In this document: positions 26,087-34,323 of the stretch, piece by piece | Layout: each line of letters opens with the position of its first letter | Position numbering within the stretch: the first letter of the stretch is position 1 | Assembly (NCBI GenBank): GCA_016125505.1 | Contig: WGLP01000002.1 | Coordinates: 558,001 to 622,000, forward strand | DNA: 64,000 nt | Source: Gammaproteobacteria bacterium | GTDB lineage: Bacteria; Pseudomonadota; Gammaproteobacteria; UBA6429; Thiohalophilaceae | Reading direction: 5' to 3' | The notes under the pieces: model-generated | What the model was told of the DNA's origin: nothing | Seen by the model: the letters and a program-made list of their open reading frames with translations, nothing else | Databases searched by the model: none | Made by a program: the position numbers and the translations under genes

Positions 26087-27160
26087 TTAACGCCGGAACA
26101 GCCATTCAAAACGCACCAATAGCGAGTCTTCCTGAGTGAAGGCGTAATCGATGCGGTAACGGACCTGCGGGACCAGCTCCATGAACAGGTAATCGCCGTG
26201 AATGATTTGTCGATAACGCGCCTGCAACACATAATCCGTTGCATGAATATTCGGTTCGCTGTTGCCGAAGAATCCAATGGAATACGTAATGGCGCGGCGT
26301 TCGCTCAGGGTTTGGGAAATGGAAAAGACCTGGCTCAGATCGAACCGTTGGTATTCTTCGGTATTGCGCACCAGACTGCTGGCGCGAAACAGCAATCGTT
26401 TGTCCAACAGGCGTTCCCATACCATTTCCGAATCGGCACCGGCGCCTACGGTGTCGTACCAGTAAACCGATTCCGTCAGGTGCAGATTCCAGGTGGTGAA
26501 TCTGATATCGCGGAAGGCCCGCATCCGCACATAATATTCAATAGGGAAGTGTAACTTCAGTCCCACGGATGGCGAGAACCGCCATTTGGTTTCCTTACCG
26601 AATTCACTTTGCAGGCCGGCATAGTAATTAGTCTCCGGTTGCGCCGTGTCGAGGGTGTTGGTCGTTGCCCGTTGCAGATTGGACTGCCTTTCCACCGGGT
26701 CGCTTTCCAGCACCAGTTTGAGTTTTTGTTCCGTGCGTGGCAGATGCAGGCTGATGTCGAGCTTGCCAACCGTGGTGAGCCGCCCGCCTTCTTCGAACAA
26801 GGAGTCAACGCTATAACGCAGATAGCTGCCACTGGATTTATAAAATACCTGCTCGTTGGCAAAGAATGAGTCGATGGACTGGGCCATGCTCTCCAGGCCT
26901 GCGGAAATACGCTGTTGCGGCGCGTCGAGAAAGGAAAAGAATCCCGGTTTGGTTTCGGTGAGTGGATCCTCCGGGAACAGATCGGTGCAGTCCGTATTGA
27001 TGCTCTCGCCGCTGGGCAGGGCGGGTTCTTCTGTCTGGGCCAGGACAGGGCTGGCGGCCAAGAAGAGAAGCAGCGCTATCCACCTGGAGACGCCGAGTCC
27101 GGTGCGTGGATGGGAAGGGGCCTGGTCTTTCTTAACACACGTCTGCATACCTGTACGCAC
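26087..27160 (-). CDS. Putative outer-membrane beta-barrel protein, unknown
   Basis: A 357-residue exported protein. The signal is internal to a basic N-terminus (hydrophobic part about residues 27-40, ending VLAQ). From about residue 105 the sequence alternates polar and aromatic residues in many strands (YVRMRAFRDIRFTTWNLHLTESVYWYD) and ends in FEWLFRR, suggestive of a barrel though the usual terminal Phe is displaced by two Arg. A Cys sits in the N-terminal mature region (DCTDLFPED). It converges on the DUF3106 gene with a 12-base gap. Confidence 0.65.
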   Translation of the reverse strand: MRTGMQTCVKKDQAPSHPRTGLGVSRWIALLLFLAASPVLAQTEEPALPSGESINTDCTDLFPEDPLTETKPGFFSFLDAPQQRISAGLESMAQSIDSFFANEQVFYKSSGSYLRYSVDSLFEEGGRLTTVGKLDISLHLPRTEQKLKLVLESDPVERQSNLQRATTNTLDTAQPETNYYAGLQSEFGKETKWRFSPSVGLKLHFPIEYYVRMRAFRDIRFTTWNLHLTESVYWYDTVGAGADSEMVWERLLDKRLLFRASSLVRNTEEYQRFDLSQVFSISQTLSERRAITYSIGFFGNSEPNIHATDYVLQARYRQIIHGDYLFMELVPQVRYRIDYAFTQEDSLLVRFEWLFRR

Positions 27161-27242
27161 TTTACCATGCGAACAGCCCGGATTTGGCCTCGATTACCCG
27201 TCCTGCGAGCTTGTTATTCCGGCGGGGTTGACTACACTTTCC

Positions 27243-27263
27243 AGTTAGTCAGCTAACTATAAT
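27243..27263 (+). promoter_or_regulatory. TetR operator-like inverted repeat and -10 box
   Basis: AGTTAG (27243-27248), TCAG, CTAACT (27253-27258) form a perfect 6-bp inverted repeat. It touches a consensus -10 TATAAT at 27258-27263. The ATG of the TetR gene begins 6 bases after the -10 box, so the message would be leaderless or nearly so. Autorepression by the TetR protein is the simple reading. Confidence 0.55.
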
Positions 27264-27269
27264 TAGTAA

Positions 27270-27833
27270 ATGCCACCTACCGAATCCAAAAGAGCCCGCT
27301 TGACCGCAGCCGCGCGAGATTTAATCCACGCCATGGGGTACGCCCAGACGACCCTGGCCGATATTGCCCGTGCGGCGGATGTGCCGCTGGGTAACGTCTA
27401 TTACTACTACAAGACCAAAGATGCCCTGGCCCAGGCGGTTATCGATACACGGGCAGAGGAATTCAAACAACTGACCCAGGAGCTGGACCGCCTGAGTGAC
27501 CCACGCGCGCGTATCGAAGGCTACCTCAGTATGCTGGTGCTGGATAGCGAGGCCATTGCGCGCCATGGTTGTCCGATTGGCGGTTTGTGTACCGAGCTGA
27601 ACAAGAGCGACAGTCCGCTGGCAAAACCGGCCAATGCCCTGTTGCGCTCACAGCTGGACTGGCTGACCCGGCAATTCCAGCAAATGGGTAAGGCCGAGGA
27701 GGCGGCGGAGTTGGCCTTGCAGCTGCTCATGCAACTCCAGGGCGCGAGCGTACTGACCCAGGCGTTCAAGGATGCAACGCTGTTTACCCGGCAGGTCGCC
27801 AATTCCAAACTCTGGTTGCAAACACTTACCTGA
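27270..27833 (+). CDS. TetR/AcrR-family transcriptional regulator
   Basis: Dimeric DNA-binding repressor of 187 residues. The N-terminal helix-turn-helix (about 25-50, TTLADIARAADVPLGNVYYYYKTK) is typical, and the ligand domain has GCPIGGLCTELNKSD, as in the TetR_C_16/AcuR-type group. The ATG at 27270 lies just behind a TATAAT and an inverted repeat, without a ribosome binding site, so leaderless translation and autorepression are likely. An unknown protein gene follows after 4 bases and may be its controlled partner. The ligand is unknown. Confidence 0.9.
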   Translation: MPPTESKRARLTAAARDLIHAMGYAQTTLADIARAADVPLGNVYYYYKTKDALAQAVIDTRAEEFKQLTQELDRLSDPRARIEGYLSMLVLDSEAIARHGCPIGGLCTELNKSDSPLAKPANALLRSQLDWLTRQFQQMGKAEEAAELALQLLMQLQGASVLTQAFKDATLFTRQVANSKLWLQTLT

Positions 27834-27837
27834 CAAG

Positions 27838-28230
27838 ATGGTGCAGACAATGACCCCCGATCATTCCATTTCGCTCAATCAACGCCCCCTCACCATTGAA
27901 CTCAGTCCTGCCGCAAAATCGGCACTGGCTGGTCGCAACGCTGCCCTGTATGTGCAAATGGAATTGTATTTCAGCTGTCTGTTGCGGCTGAAGGTACGCT
28001 TCTATGAAACCGAGCCCGCAACCAAAACCGGCTGGTTAGCGGTGAGCGACAAGCTGTTTGTGAATTTCCGGCCGGTGATGACCGCGCATTGCTCCAATGA
28101 TTATGACGGTGAGGAGCCACCGTTGACGGATTTCCCCATTGCCCAGGAGGCACCATTCACACCACGCTGGTTACAACTGGATTATCGCCAGGGCGAATGG
28201 CGGGGCGAATTTGGTTACCACCAGGGGTGA
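27838..28230 (+). CDS. Conserved hypothetical protein in TetR operon
   Basis: A 130-residue soluble protein. Recognisable stretches are LSPAAKSALAGRNAALYVQMELYFSCLLRL and DFPIAQEAPFTPRWLQLDYRQGEWRGEFGY, which look like a compact beta-rich domain; I cannot assign a family. The start is ATG 27838 or 27850. It begins 4 bases after the TetR stop and so shares its transcript. No metal or redox motif is obvious apart from single Cys residues. Confidence 0.65.
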   Translation: MVQTMTPDHSISLNQRPLTIELSPAAKSALAGRNAALYVQMELYFSCLLRLKVRFYETEPATKTGWLAVSDKLFVNFRPVMTAHCSNDYDGEEPPLTDFPIAQEAPFTPRWLQLDYRQGEWRGEFGYHQG

Positions 28231-28250
28231 TATTCAAACGCTGAAGTCGA

Positions 28251-29225
28251 TCAGTCTGTGCTTAATCGCCTGTTAGCGGCCAGCCATCCCGCCGCGAGCA
28301 GGCCTACCGCCACGGCAAACCACAATGTGCTTAACCGATTGATCACCGGAACGACGACGGCGACATGTGTATCGGCACCCGCCGCCGCGAGCATGATCGC
28401 CATGGCCGCTTCGGTTGCGCCAATGCCGCCCGGGATCATGGAAACCGCACCGGCCAGCAGACTGATGGCGTAGATGCCCATGGCGAGAGGCAGTTGCATC
28501 TCGAAACCAATCACCTGCAACAAATAATAAAACGCATAGCCCTGAAGGCTCCAGGCCGCGATGCCCAGCAGCAACCCGAGCGCGAGGGGTTGCAGCGTCA
28601 GAAAATTACGTGCGTCGTGCACCAGTTGATGTAGATGTCCAAGGCCTCGCTGCAGACGTTTGGAGTGCAAACGGCGCTGCAGATATTCCAGTATGTGCAA
28701 CGGCCATGGGCTATGCAGCAGGAGAAAAACGATAAAGGCCAGGCCGAGCAGAATGAAAATAAAATTCTGATCTGCGCTGAAGGCGAGTGTGGTCAATGCC
28801 GCGAGCAGGGCAACGACGACGACATCCAGAAGACGCTCGCTGAAGAAACAGGCAAGCGAAGTCGGATAAGGAATCCCATGCGGCCGCAGGAGGACAGAGC
28901 GGATCGTCTCGCCGGCCTTGCCCGGTGTCGTGGTCAGGGCAAACCCGGCAAGGTAGTAGGCCAGATGTAAGCGCAGCGGTAGCCGCCAGCCGGCACGACG
29001 TAAAAAATACTGCCAACGCACAAAACGCAGTAAATAATTGCCGAAGGAACAACTCAGCAACAGCAGCCAGTCGGCCGGGCCCAATCTGGAAAATACCTGC
29101 CAGGCGGCATCCGCACCGGTTACCAGCACCACCAGGAGATACACAAGGGCGACCAGGGACAGTGACAGAATAATGGCGCGGCGGTGACGAAGACTGAACA
29201 GACCTTGCGGTGGGGTGTTTTGCAT
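28251..29225 (-). CDS. Flippase-like/LPG-synthase TM-domain membrane protein
   Basis: Inner-membrane protein of the lysylphosphatidylglycerol synthase transmembrane-domain family (YbhN/UPF0104 type). The 324 residues have eight or so hydrophobic helices, with the family patterns NYLLRFVRWQYFLR, ALTTTPGKAGETIRS, SERLLDVV and MIPGGIGATEAAM. These proteins are thought to move or shield lipids or lipid-linked sugars, but the substrate is not known here. It is divergent from the PilZ gene. Confidence 0.88.
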   Translation of the reverse strand: MQNTPPQGLFSLRHRRAIILSLSLVALVYLLVVLVTGADAAWQVFSRLGPADWLLLLSCSFGNYLLRFVRWQYFLRRAGWRLPLRLHLAYYLAGFALTTTPGKAGETIRSVLLRPHGIPYPTSLACFFSERLLDVVVVALLAALTTLAFSADQNFIFILLGLAFIVFLLLHSPWPLHILEYLQRRLHSKRLQRGLGHLHQLVHDARNFLTLQPLALGLLLGIAAWSLQGYAFYYLLQVIGFEMQLPLAMGIYAISLLAGAVSMIPGGIGATEAAMAIMLAAAGADTHVAVVVPVINRLSTLWFAVAVGLLAAGWLAANRRLSTD

Positions 29226-29304
29226 CTCTCTGATATGTCGTAAATTTTCCGTGGCGTGGATTATGCATTATATCGGGCAGGAAGCGTAATTTAAGGATGA
29301 GCCC

Positions 29305-29721
29305 ATGCGAACTTATATAAGACACCCTGCCGATATCCCGGTAGCGATTGAGGTAAGCTCACAGCCCGCACAGGCGCAACGGCGGGTGAGCAACGTCAGC
29401 CATGGTGGCCTCGCATTTCTGTCAGATAGCTGTATGGATCGCGGTACGCAGATACGTATACGCATCGATGCGGTTGACCCGCCTTTTGAGGCCGAAGGCA
29501 TTGTGACTTATTGCCGGCAAAAAGGCCGCCACTACATGATTGGGGTCGAATTCATACACCGCGATGATTTGTATATCGCGCGTATGGTAGAGCAGATTTG
29601 CCATATCCAGCAGTACAAACAACGGGTAGCGATGCATGAAGGGCGTCGTTTGAGTGCACAGGAAGCCGCTGTCGAGTGGATAAGCAAATTTGCCGGAAAT
29701 TTTCCGCGCTGGAGTAGCTGA
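29305..29721 (+). CDS. PilZ-domain protein (c-di-GMP receptor)
   Basis: A 138-residue cytoplasmic protein with a single PilZ domain, the c-di-GMP binding fold. The RxxxR motif at the start (RTYIRHP, Arg2 and Arg6) and the NxSxxG-type motif (NVSHGGLAF, about residues 29-37) are in place, so ligand binding is expected. The C-terminal 45 residues are helical, with IARMVEQICHIQQYKQR. Such single-domain proteins pass c-di-GMP signals to flagellum, pilus or polysaccharide machinery. Three GGDEF-EAL enzymes lie in the same window. Confidence 0.88.
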   Translation: MRTYIRHPADIPVAIEVSSQPAQAQRRVSNVSHGGLAFLSDSCMDRGTQIRIRIDAVDPPFEAEGIVTYCRQKGRHYMIGVEFIHRDDLYIARMVEQICHIQQYKQRVAMHEGRRLSAQEAAVEWISKFAGNFPRWSS

Positions 29722-29795
29722 AACAAAGTGCTGATTTTTTTGCGATGTGCAGGTAAGCTACGCGGCAGTCTACTCTCGAAATAACACAGGAATTG

Positions 29796-30101
29796 ATGAT
29801 GGCTGAGACAGTCGATGATATTACCATGAACTATTTTGAAAATGACCAGCAACTGGTGAAGGAACTGGACAAGGTCATTCTGACGAAAGGGGCGTGGTCG
29901 ACTATTTTATTCAAATATCAGGATTGGGACCGGAAGAAGAATGATTTCGGTCCAGTGAAATTCTCGGTACGTCGCTATCAGAAGCGCGAAGGAACGTATC
30001 GTCCGAAATCCAAATTCAATATCAGCAGTGTTGATCAGGCGCAGAAACTGATCGATGGGCTGAATAAATGGATTCAGGAAGGCGAAGGCGACGCGGATTG
30101 A
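29796..30101 (+). CDS. Small conserved protein of unknown function
   Basis: About 100 residues, acidic N-terminus followed by a conserved-looking core: LVKELDKVILTKGAWSTILFKYQDWDRKKNDFGP, RRYQKREGTYRPKSKFNISS. AGGAA precedes the ATG at 29796 (a second ATG lies at 29799). I believe similar proteins occur beside other sulfur-oxidiser-type gammaproteobacterial genes, but cannot check. Its stop directly abuts the end of the convergent fusion protein gene. Confidence 0.72.
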   Translation: MMAETVDDITMNYFENDQQLVKELDKVILTKGAWSTILFKYQDWDRKKNDFGPVKFSVRRYQKREGTYRPKSKFNISSVDQAQKLIDGLNKWIQEGEGDAD

Positions 30102-31580
30102 TCAGGCAAGTGTGTCGCTGAAGACGCACGCCGATTCTACCCCCTGCTGCTGCAGGGCGGATTGCATGGCAGCTACCTCCTTGTCTGGCCCTGCTATATA
30201 AAAGTGGTACCCATCCAGTTGTGGATGTTCCTTACTCAGCATTTGCATGACGTCGTTTGCAAGCATATCTCGATTCCCGCCGATCACGGGTGAATAGCTG
30301 AAGCGTTCAAAGGCATCCGACCAGGCGCGACAGTTGTTGTGCATATACAATTCGTGGTTGTCGGTCACCGCCCAGAACAAATCGATGTGTTCGGTGACGT
30401 CCAGGGTCATGGCGTGTTCGATCAGGCTCTTGATCGGGGCAAAGCCTTCACCGAAGGCAATAAAGACAATCGGGTTCGTCTCGTCTTCACGCAGCACGAA
30501 ATGGCCGACCGGGCCCTCGATATTGATCACGTCATTGGCTTTCAGATGCGAGAAGACATGTTCGGTAAACGGATTATGGCTGTCGCGATGCAGGTGAAAT
30601 TGCAGGTGCATGTCCTCACAGGGACAGCTGGCGACATGGGCTTCCATTGCGCCAACGCCCGGGGTTTCCAGTTTCACCTTTTGTCCGGCGAGGAAGCGCA
30701 GTCGCTGGGTCCGCGGCGTCTTGATATTGAGAACGCATAAGTCCGGCAGCGGCATTTCGATTTTGCGCACACGGGCCTGAAAGGTCTGCAAGGGAATATC
30801 CTGCTCGCTCCCGGCCTCGTCAGCGCTGATGATGATATCCGTCACCGCCGTATTGGAGCAGGCCAGGAAGTAACCCTGCAGCTTGTCCTTCTCCGTCAGG
30901 ACGTAATCATGGGTGCGGATCTTTTTGATCTCACCCGAGAGGAGCCTGGCCTTGCACTTGCCGCAGTTGCCGTTGCTGCAACCGTAATTGAGCGCAAGCC
31001 CGGCGCTCAGGCCGGATTCGAGAATACTGTTGGAGCCTTCCACAAAGTATTCGTGGCCGCTGGGCTCGATGCGTACCTGTGCGGCGACCAGACGTAAAAT
31101 ATTATCGGTCGTCAGCAGCGGGAATTGTTCCATTTTTTTCTCGCTCACGGACTCGATCTCCTGCAGTAGCCAGGCCTGGAGATCGCGCAGACTGTCTGAT
31201 AGTTGCGGATGTGCACGTGAGACTGTATTAAGGCGCGCCTTCAGCTTATCCATAATATTATAGAAGATGCTGATCTCCAGTTTGGCCTCGATCAGATCTT
31301 CCGTCAGCAGATTTACCCGCGCGGCGAGGGTTTCCATATCCGGAGGCAGACTGGTAGTGCGATTGCGCGCCTTGATGGCGGCGTGCTCGATGATGCGTTC
31401 GAGTTTCTCGAGCATGGTGTTGTCTTCCAGGGTGGCATCGGGGAATACCCTGGCTAGGTCGGAGAGAAGCAGTTGGCCTTCGAAACTTTCCAGTTCACCG
31501 TCCTGGACTCTGCGCTGCAGATTGCCGCGGGAGACGCCAACCAGTTTTGCTGCGCGGGAGATACTGACTAAACGGTCCAT
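30102..31580 (-). CDS. HTH-ferredoxin-reductase fusion protein, possible redox regulator
   Basis: A 492-residue three-part protein. Residues 3-45 form a MerR/excisionase-like helix-turn-helix (ISRAAKLVGVSRGNLQRRV). Residues 55-150 are helical, probably a coiled coil. Residues 165-255 are a plant-type [2Fe-2S] ferredoxin (Cys201, 206, 209 and 241, pattern C-x4-C-x2-C). Residues 265-490 are a ferredoxin-NADP reductase-like module with NAD motif GEGFAPIKSLI and YIAGPDKEV. The usual FAD-binding R-x-Y-S-x-A-S is MEAHVAS (312-318), so flavin binding is in doubt. A redox-sensing transcription factor is inferred. The gene lies 3 bases behind an unknown gene. Confidence 0.82.
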   Translation of the reverse strand: MDRLVSISRAAKLVGVSRGNLQRRVQDGELESFEGQLLLSDLARVFPDATLEDNTMLEKLERIIEHAAIKARNRTTSLPPDMETLAARVNLLTEDLIEAKLEISIFYNIMDKLKARLNTVSRAHPQLSDSLRDLQAWLLQEIESVSEKKMEQFPLLTTDNILRLVAAQVRIEPSGHEYFVEGSNSILESGLSAGLALNYGCSNGNCGKCKARLLSGEIKKIRTHDYVLTEKDKLQGYFLACSNTAVTDIIISADEAGSEQDIPLQTFQARVRKIEMPLPDLCVLNIKTPRTQRLRFLAGQKVKLETPGVGAMEAHVASCPCEDMHLQFHLHRDSHNPFTEHVFSHLKANDVINIEGPVGHFVLREDETNPIVFIAFGEGFAPIKSLIEHAMTLDVTEHIDLFWAVTDNHELYMHNNCRAWSDAFERFSYSPVIGGNRDMLANDVMQMLSKEHPQLDGYHFYIAGPDKEVAAMQSALQQQGVESACVFSDTLA

Positions 31581-31583
31581 GTG

Positions 31584-31979
31584 CTATCGGGTAAATTGCA
31601 GGGGTTCGCCAAATTCATGTCGGCCTGCGGCCAGACGCTTGTACTGTCTGATCATAATACGTGTTTTCAATACCGCCGGTTCATCTATCTTCGCCAGGTT
31701 CAACCCAATCCGGATGAGTCTGCCTTGCGCGCTCATTGCGCCGACCTCGATAAATTGCCGTATCACCTTACTCCGAGGAGCGCCCTGATCTAAATAATAG
31801 GATAGCGTGAACAGGCTTGCATCCCAAACAATTAAATTACCCTGGAAGGGACCACTAAAACGGAAGTGGCAGAAGGATTCGCCCAAGGGTGAAAGCAGTT
31901 CGTATTGAAGCCCGGACCTGGCGAGTTGTTGTTCAAATTCGATAGGATCGATTATCACTGGCGCATTTCTCGCCCACAC
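31584..31979 (-). CDS. Conserved hypothetical partner of the HTH-ferredoxin-reductase protein
   Basis: A 131-residue soluble protein that I cannot place in a family. It has aromatic and acidic patches (PLGESFCHFRFSGPFQGNLIVWD) and a basic C-terminal half (KTRIMIRQYKRLAAGRHEFG). Its stop lies 3 bases ahead of the start of the fusion protein gene, so the two are co-transcribed. The constant neighbour suggests a linked role. Confidence 0.68.
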   Translation of the reverse strand: MWARNAPVIIDPIEFEQQLARSGLQYELLSPLGESFCHFRFSGPFQGNLIVWDASLFTLSYYLDQGAPRSKVIRQFIEVGAMSAQGRLIRIGLNLAKIDEPAVLKTRIMIRQYKRLAAGRHEFGEPLQFTR

Positions 31980-32147
31980 ATTAACGTCTATTATTAGCTA
32001 AACTTCAGAGCCCGCGCACAGCGTATGACAAGCCCGACTTCCCACCAATCAACCCATGCCAATACATGGATTGTGAGTTATTGTATCACTACATGGCGCG
32101 TACACAGGTAATGGCATGCAGCAATTCGGAAAAGTATCGGTAACTTA

Positions 32148-33449
32148 ATGGCGGCGGAATATAAAAGTCCTGCCTACATGCAGGAATTCAGATGTCTGGG
32201 CGGGGACTGTGAAGATACATGTTGCCAGCATTGGGATATCCGCTTTGACAAGTCGCATTATGAAAAATTGCGAGATGCGGTGCAGGCTGATCCGCAGCAG
32301 CAGCAATTATTTGAAACGTTTATTGTCCTGAATGCGGCCGGGCAGTCGAGCGATCGGGATTATGCCCGCATCAACATGAATGCCGATGGCTATTGCCCGT
32401 TTCTGGATAATGCCGGCCTGTGCCAGTTGCACGCACGCTATGGAGTGGCGCCGCTGAGTAACATCTGCGCCTTCTTTCCTAGGGTGCTCAGCAGTTTCGC
32501 GGAGCGTGTGGAGATGACCGGCGCCTTGTCCTGTCCGGAAGTGGTGAGGCAATGCCTGTTGAGCGACGATGCAGAGCAGGCCTTCGTCGACTTTGATCCG
32601 GCCATCCTGCCGCGTAGCGAAGACATTCCGCTTACTCGCGTGGTGCCCGGTAATGAAATCGATTTTTATGCCAGCCAGTTTCCCTCCGTACGCGAGGCGA
32701 TGTTGTGGCTGGCACAGGCAGATAAATACGCCTTTGAGACACGCCTGTACTTTCTCTCCAACTTCAGTCATCGCCTGGCACCCTGGTATCACCAGGGCTG
32801 TGCGCAGAATCAGAAACTGCTGAATGAGGAGTTGGCGCGGATCCGATCGGCAAAGACATTGGGTACCCTGGATAATTATTACTTTCAGTATGTGACCGCT
32901 GAACCGGTTGCCCTGGTGGTAATCCAGGCCGTATTGCAATTACGCATTCAGCTGGCGCCGGACGATAAGTTGAGTCGCATGGCGACGGGAATCTTCGCAC
33001 ATTATCGTGAACAGATTCAGGCGCAGGGTGACATGGATGTCTATGGCGACAATCTGCCGCCGGAACAATTATGGCAGGTGTATCAGCAACGCTGGGATCG
33101 GCTCAATACACAATACGGCGTGCGCCTGGAACAATGTCTGAGTCGGTATTTGATTAACTGTCTGCAACGCGAATGGTTTGTCAGTTTGCCCGATCCATTC
33201 GTCTATATTCACTTGCTGACGATCCGCCTTGCGATCCTGCGTTTTCTCATTGCCAGTCATCCGCAGGTGCAACACCTGCTTGCGCAACAGCGCGACAGCA
33301 GTGAAATCGACAAACAACTTGTGGAGATCGTGTATTTGTTTGCCCGTGGTGTCGATCACAACCTGGCGTTTCTGCAGGTGGTGTATCAGGCTATGGCGGA
33401 ACAACAAATGATGAGTTTTGATTATGCGATGCCGTTCATCAAATTCTAG
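32148..33449 (+). CDS. fliB: FliB-like protein (flagellin lysine-N-methylase family)
   Basis: A 433-residue protein with the FliB Cys-rich start: FRCLGGDCEDTCCQHW (Cys16, 21, 25, 26), then GYCPFLDNAGLCQLH and SNICAFFPR. FliB methylates surface lysines of flagellin in Salmonella, and the cysteines probably hold an iron-sulfur cluster. No flagellin or flagellar gene lies in this window, so the substrate may be encoded elsewhere. The upstream 168 bases hold no other gene. It converges on a Rieske protein gene. Confidence 0.85.
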   Translation: MAAEYKSPAYMQEFRCLGGDCEDTCCQHWDIRFDKSHYEKLRDAVQADPQQQQLFETFIVLNAAGQSSDRDYARINMNADGYCPFLDNAGLCQLHARYGVAPLSNICAFFPRVLSSFAERVEMTGALSCPEVVRQCLLSDDAEQAFVDFDPAILPRSEDIPLTRVVPGNEIDFYASQFPSVREAMLWLAQADKYAFETRLYFLSNFSHRLAPWYHQGCAQNQKLLNEELARIRSAKTLGTLDNYYFQYVTAEPVALVVIQAVLQLRIQLAPDDKLSRMATGIFAHYREQIQAQGDMDVYGDNLPPEQLWQVYQQRWDRLNTQYGVRLEQCLSRYLINCLQREWFVSLPDPFVYIHLLTIRLAILRFLIASHPQVQHLLAQQRDSSEIDKQLVEIVYLFARGVDHNLAFLQVVYQAMAEQQMMSFDYAMPFIKF

Positions 33450-33488
33450 CGCGGGCCTCAGAATTCACCGGCACGTCAGAACCCTGCT

Positions 33489-33800
33489 TTAGTCCATCAC
33501 TACATACACCGTATCGCCTTCCACTTCCGTCGCATACGTCTTGATCGGTTGCGTGGCGGGTTCTTCCGTGGGTTGGCCGGTGCGTACATCAAAGCAACTG
33601 CCGTGCAGGGAACATTCGACGAAATGGCCGCGCAAGGCGCCATACCAGAGGGGAAACTCCTCGTGGCTGCACATTTCGTCCGTCGCAAAAAATTCACCTG
33701 CAACATTTATGAGTATTATGCGTTTGCCGTTGACGTCGAAACACCGCATCTTGCCGGGGGCGAGTGTCGTCGTGGCGGTAACTGGGTAACGGTTTGCCAT
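33489..33800 (-). CDS. Rieske-type [2Fe-2S] ferredoxin
   Basis: A 103-residue soluble Rieske protein. Ligands are C-x-H (Cys44, His46 in CSHEE) and C-x2-H (Cys63, His66 in CSLHG), with the usual spacing. It resembles the small electron carriers of dioxygenase or nitrite-reductase systems (NirD or BphF-like). No oxygenase or reductase partner gene is adjacent, so its electron acceptor is unknown. It is divergent from the DUF2384 gene. Confidence 0.88.
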   Translation of the reverse strand: MANRYPVTATTTLAPGKMRCFDVNGKRIILINVAGEFFATDEMCSHEEFPLWYGALRGHFVECSLHGSCFDVRTGQPTEEPATQPIKTYATEVEGDTVYVVMD

Positions 33801-33918
33801 AGTGCGTATCTTTCAAATCAGTGGTTTAGAAAAGCTGCTGAGCGACTCTTGGTATCAGGTTTGTGTATTAGCAGTTTACCATATAGACTTGTCGGGAATA
33901 CCAGAGGTTTTTTTCAAG

Positions 33919-34323
33919 ATGGCAATGGCATTTAAAGATATGGATCATGACGAATGCGTCTCCCTGACACGCTCCATCATGGCAATTCTGGACGGGTGGG
34001 GACTCAACGGCGCGGCAATCATGGGTGTGCTTGCCATTCCCGAAGGTGTGCCCGTGCGTGCCTTGCGCCGCTATCGTGAAAACACCCCGTTCCCCGATGA
34101 CGCTGCGGTGTATGAACGCGTCGAACACATCATCGGCATCGCCGACGCACTACGTACCACTTATCCGCACAATCCGCCCATGGGTGTGTTATGGCTGCAA
34201 CAGAACAACCGGCGTTTTCAGGATCGTGCGCCGCTGCAGTTGATCGTGGAGAATGGTTTGCAGGGTTTGCTGGAGGTGCGCAAGTATCTGGATTGTTCGT
34301 ACGACTGGCACGTCAATCCCTGA
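33919..34323 (+). CDS. Orphan MbcA/ParS/Xre-type (DUF2384) protein
   Basis: A 134-residue protein with the two-part form of Xre/MbcA antitoxins: an N-terminal helical, Xre-like domain (about 1-70, GLNGAAIMGVLAIPEGVPVRALRRY) and a C-terminal DUF2384 segment (NRRFQDRAPLQLIVENGLQGLLEV). Such proteins normally neutralise RES-domain toxins, but no toxin gene is adjacent. The start is ATG 33919 or 33925; the frame is open upstream to 33802. It ends exactly where palindromic repeat A begins. Confidence 0.78.
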   Translation: MAMAFKDMDHDECVSLTRSIMAILDGWGLNGAAIMGVLAIPEGVPVRALRRYRENTPFPDDAAVYERVEHIIGIADALRTTYPHNPPMGVLWLQQNNRRFQDRAPLQLIVENGLQGLLEVRKYLDCSYDWHVNP

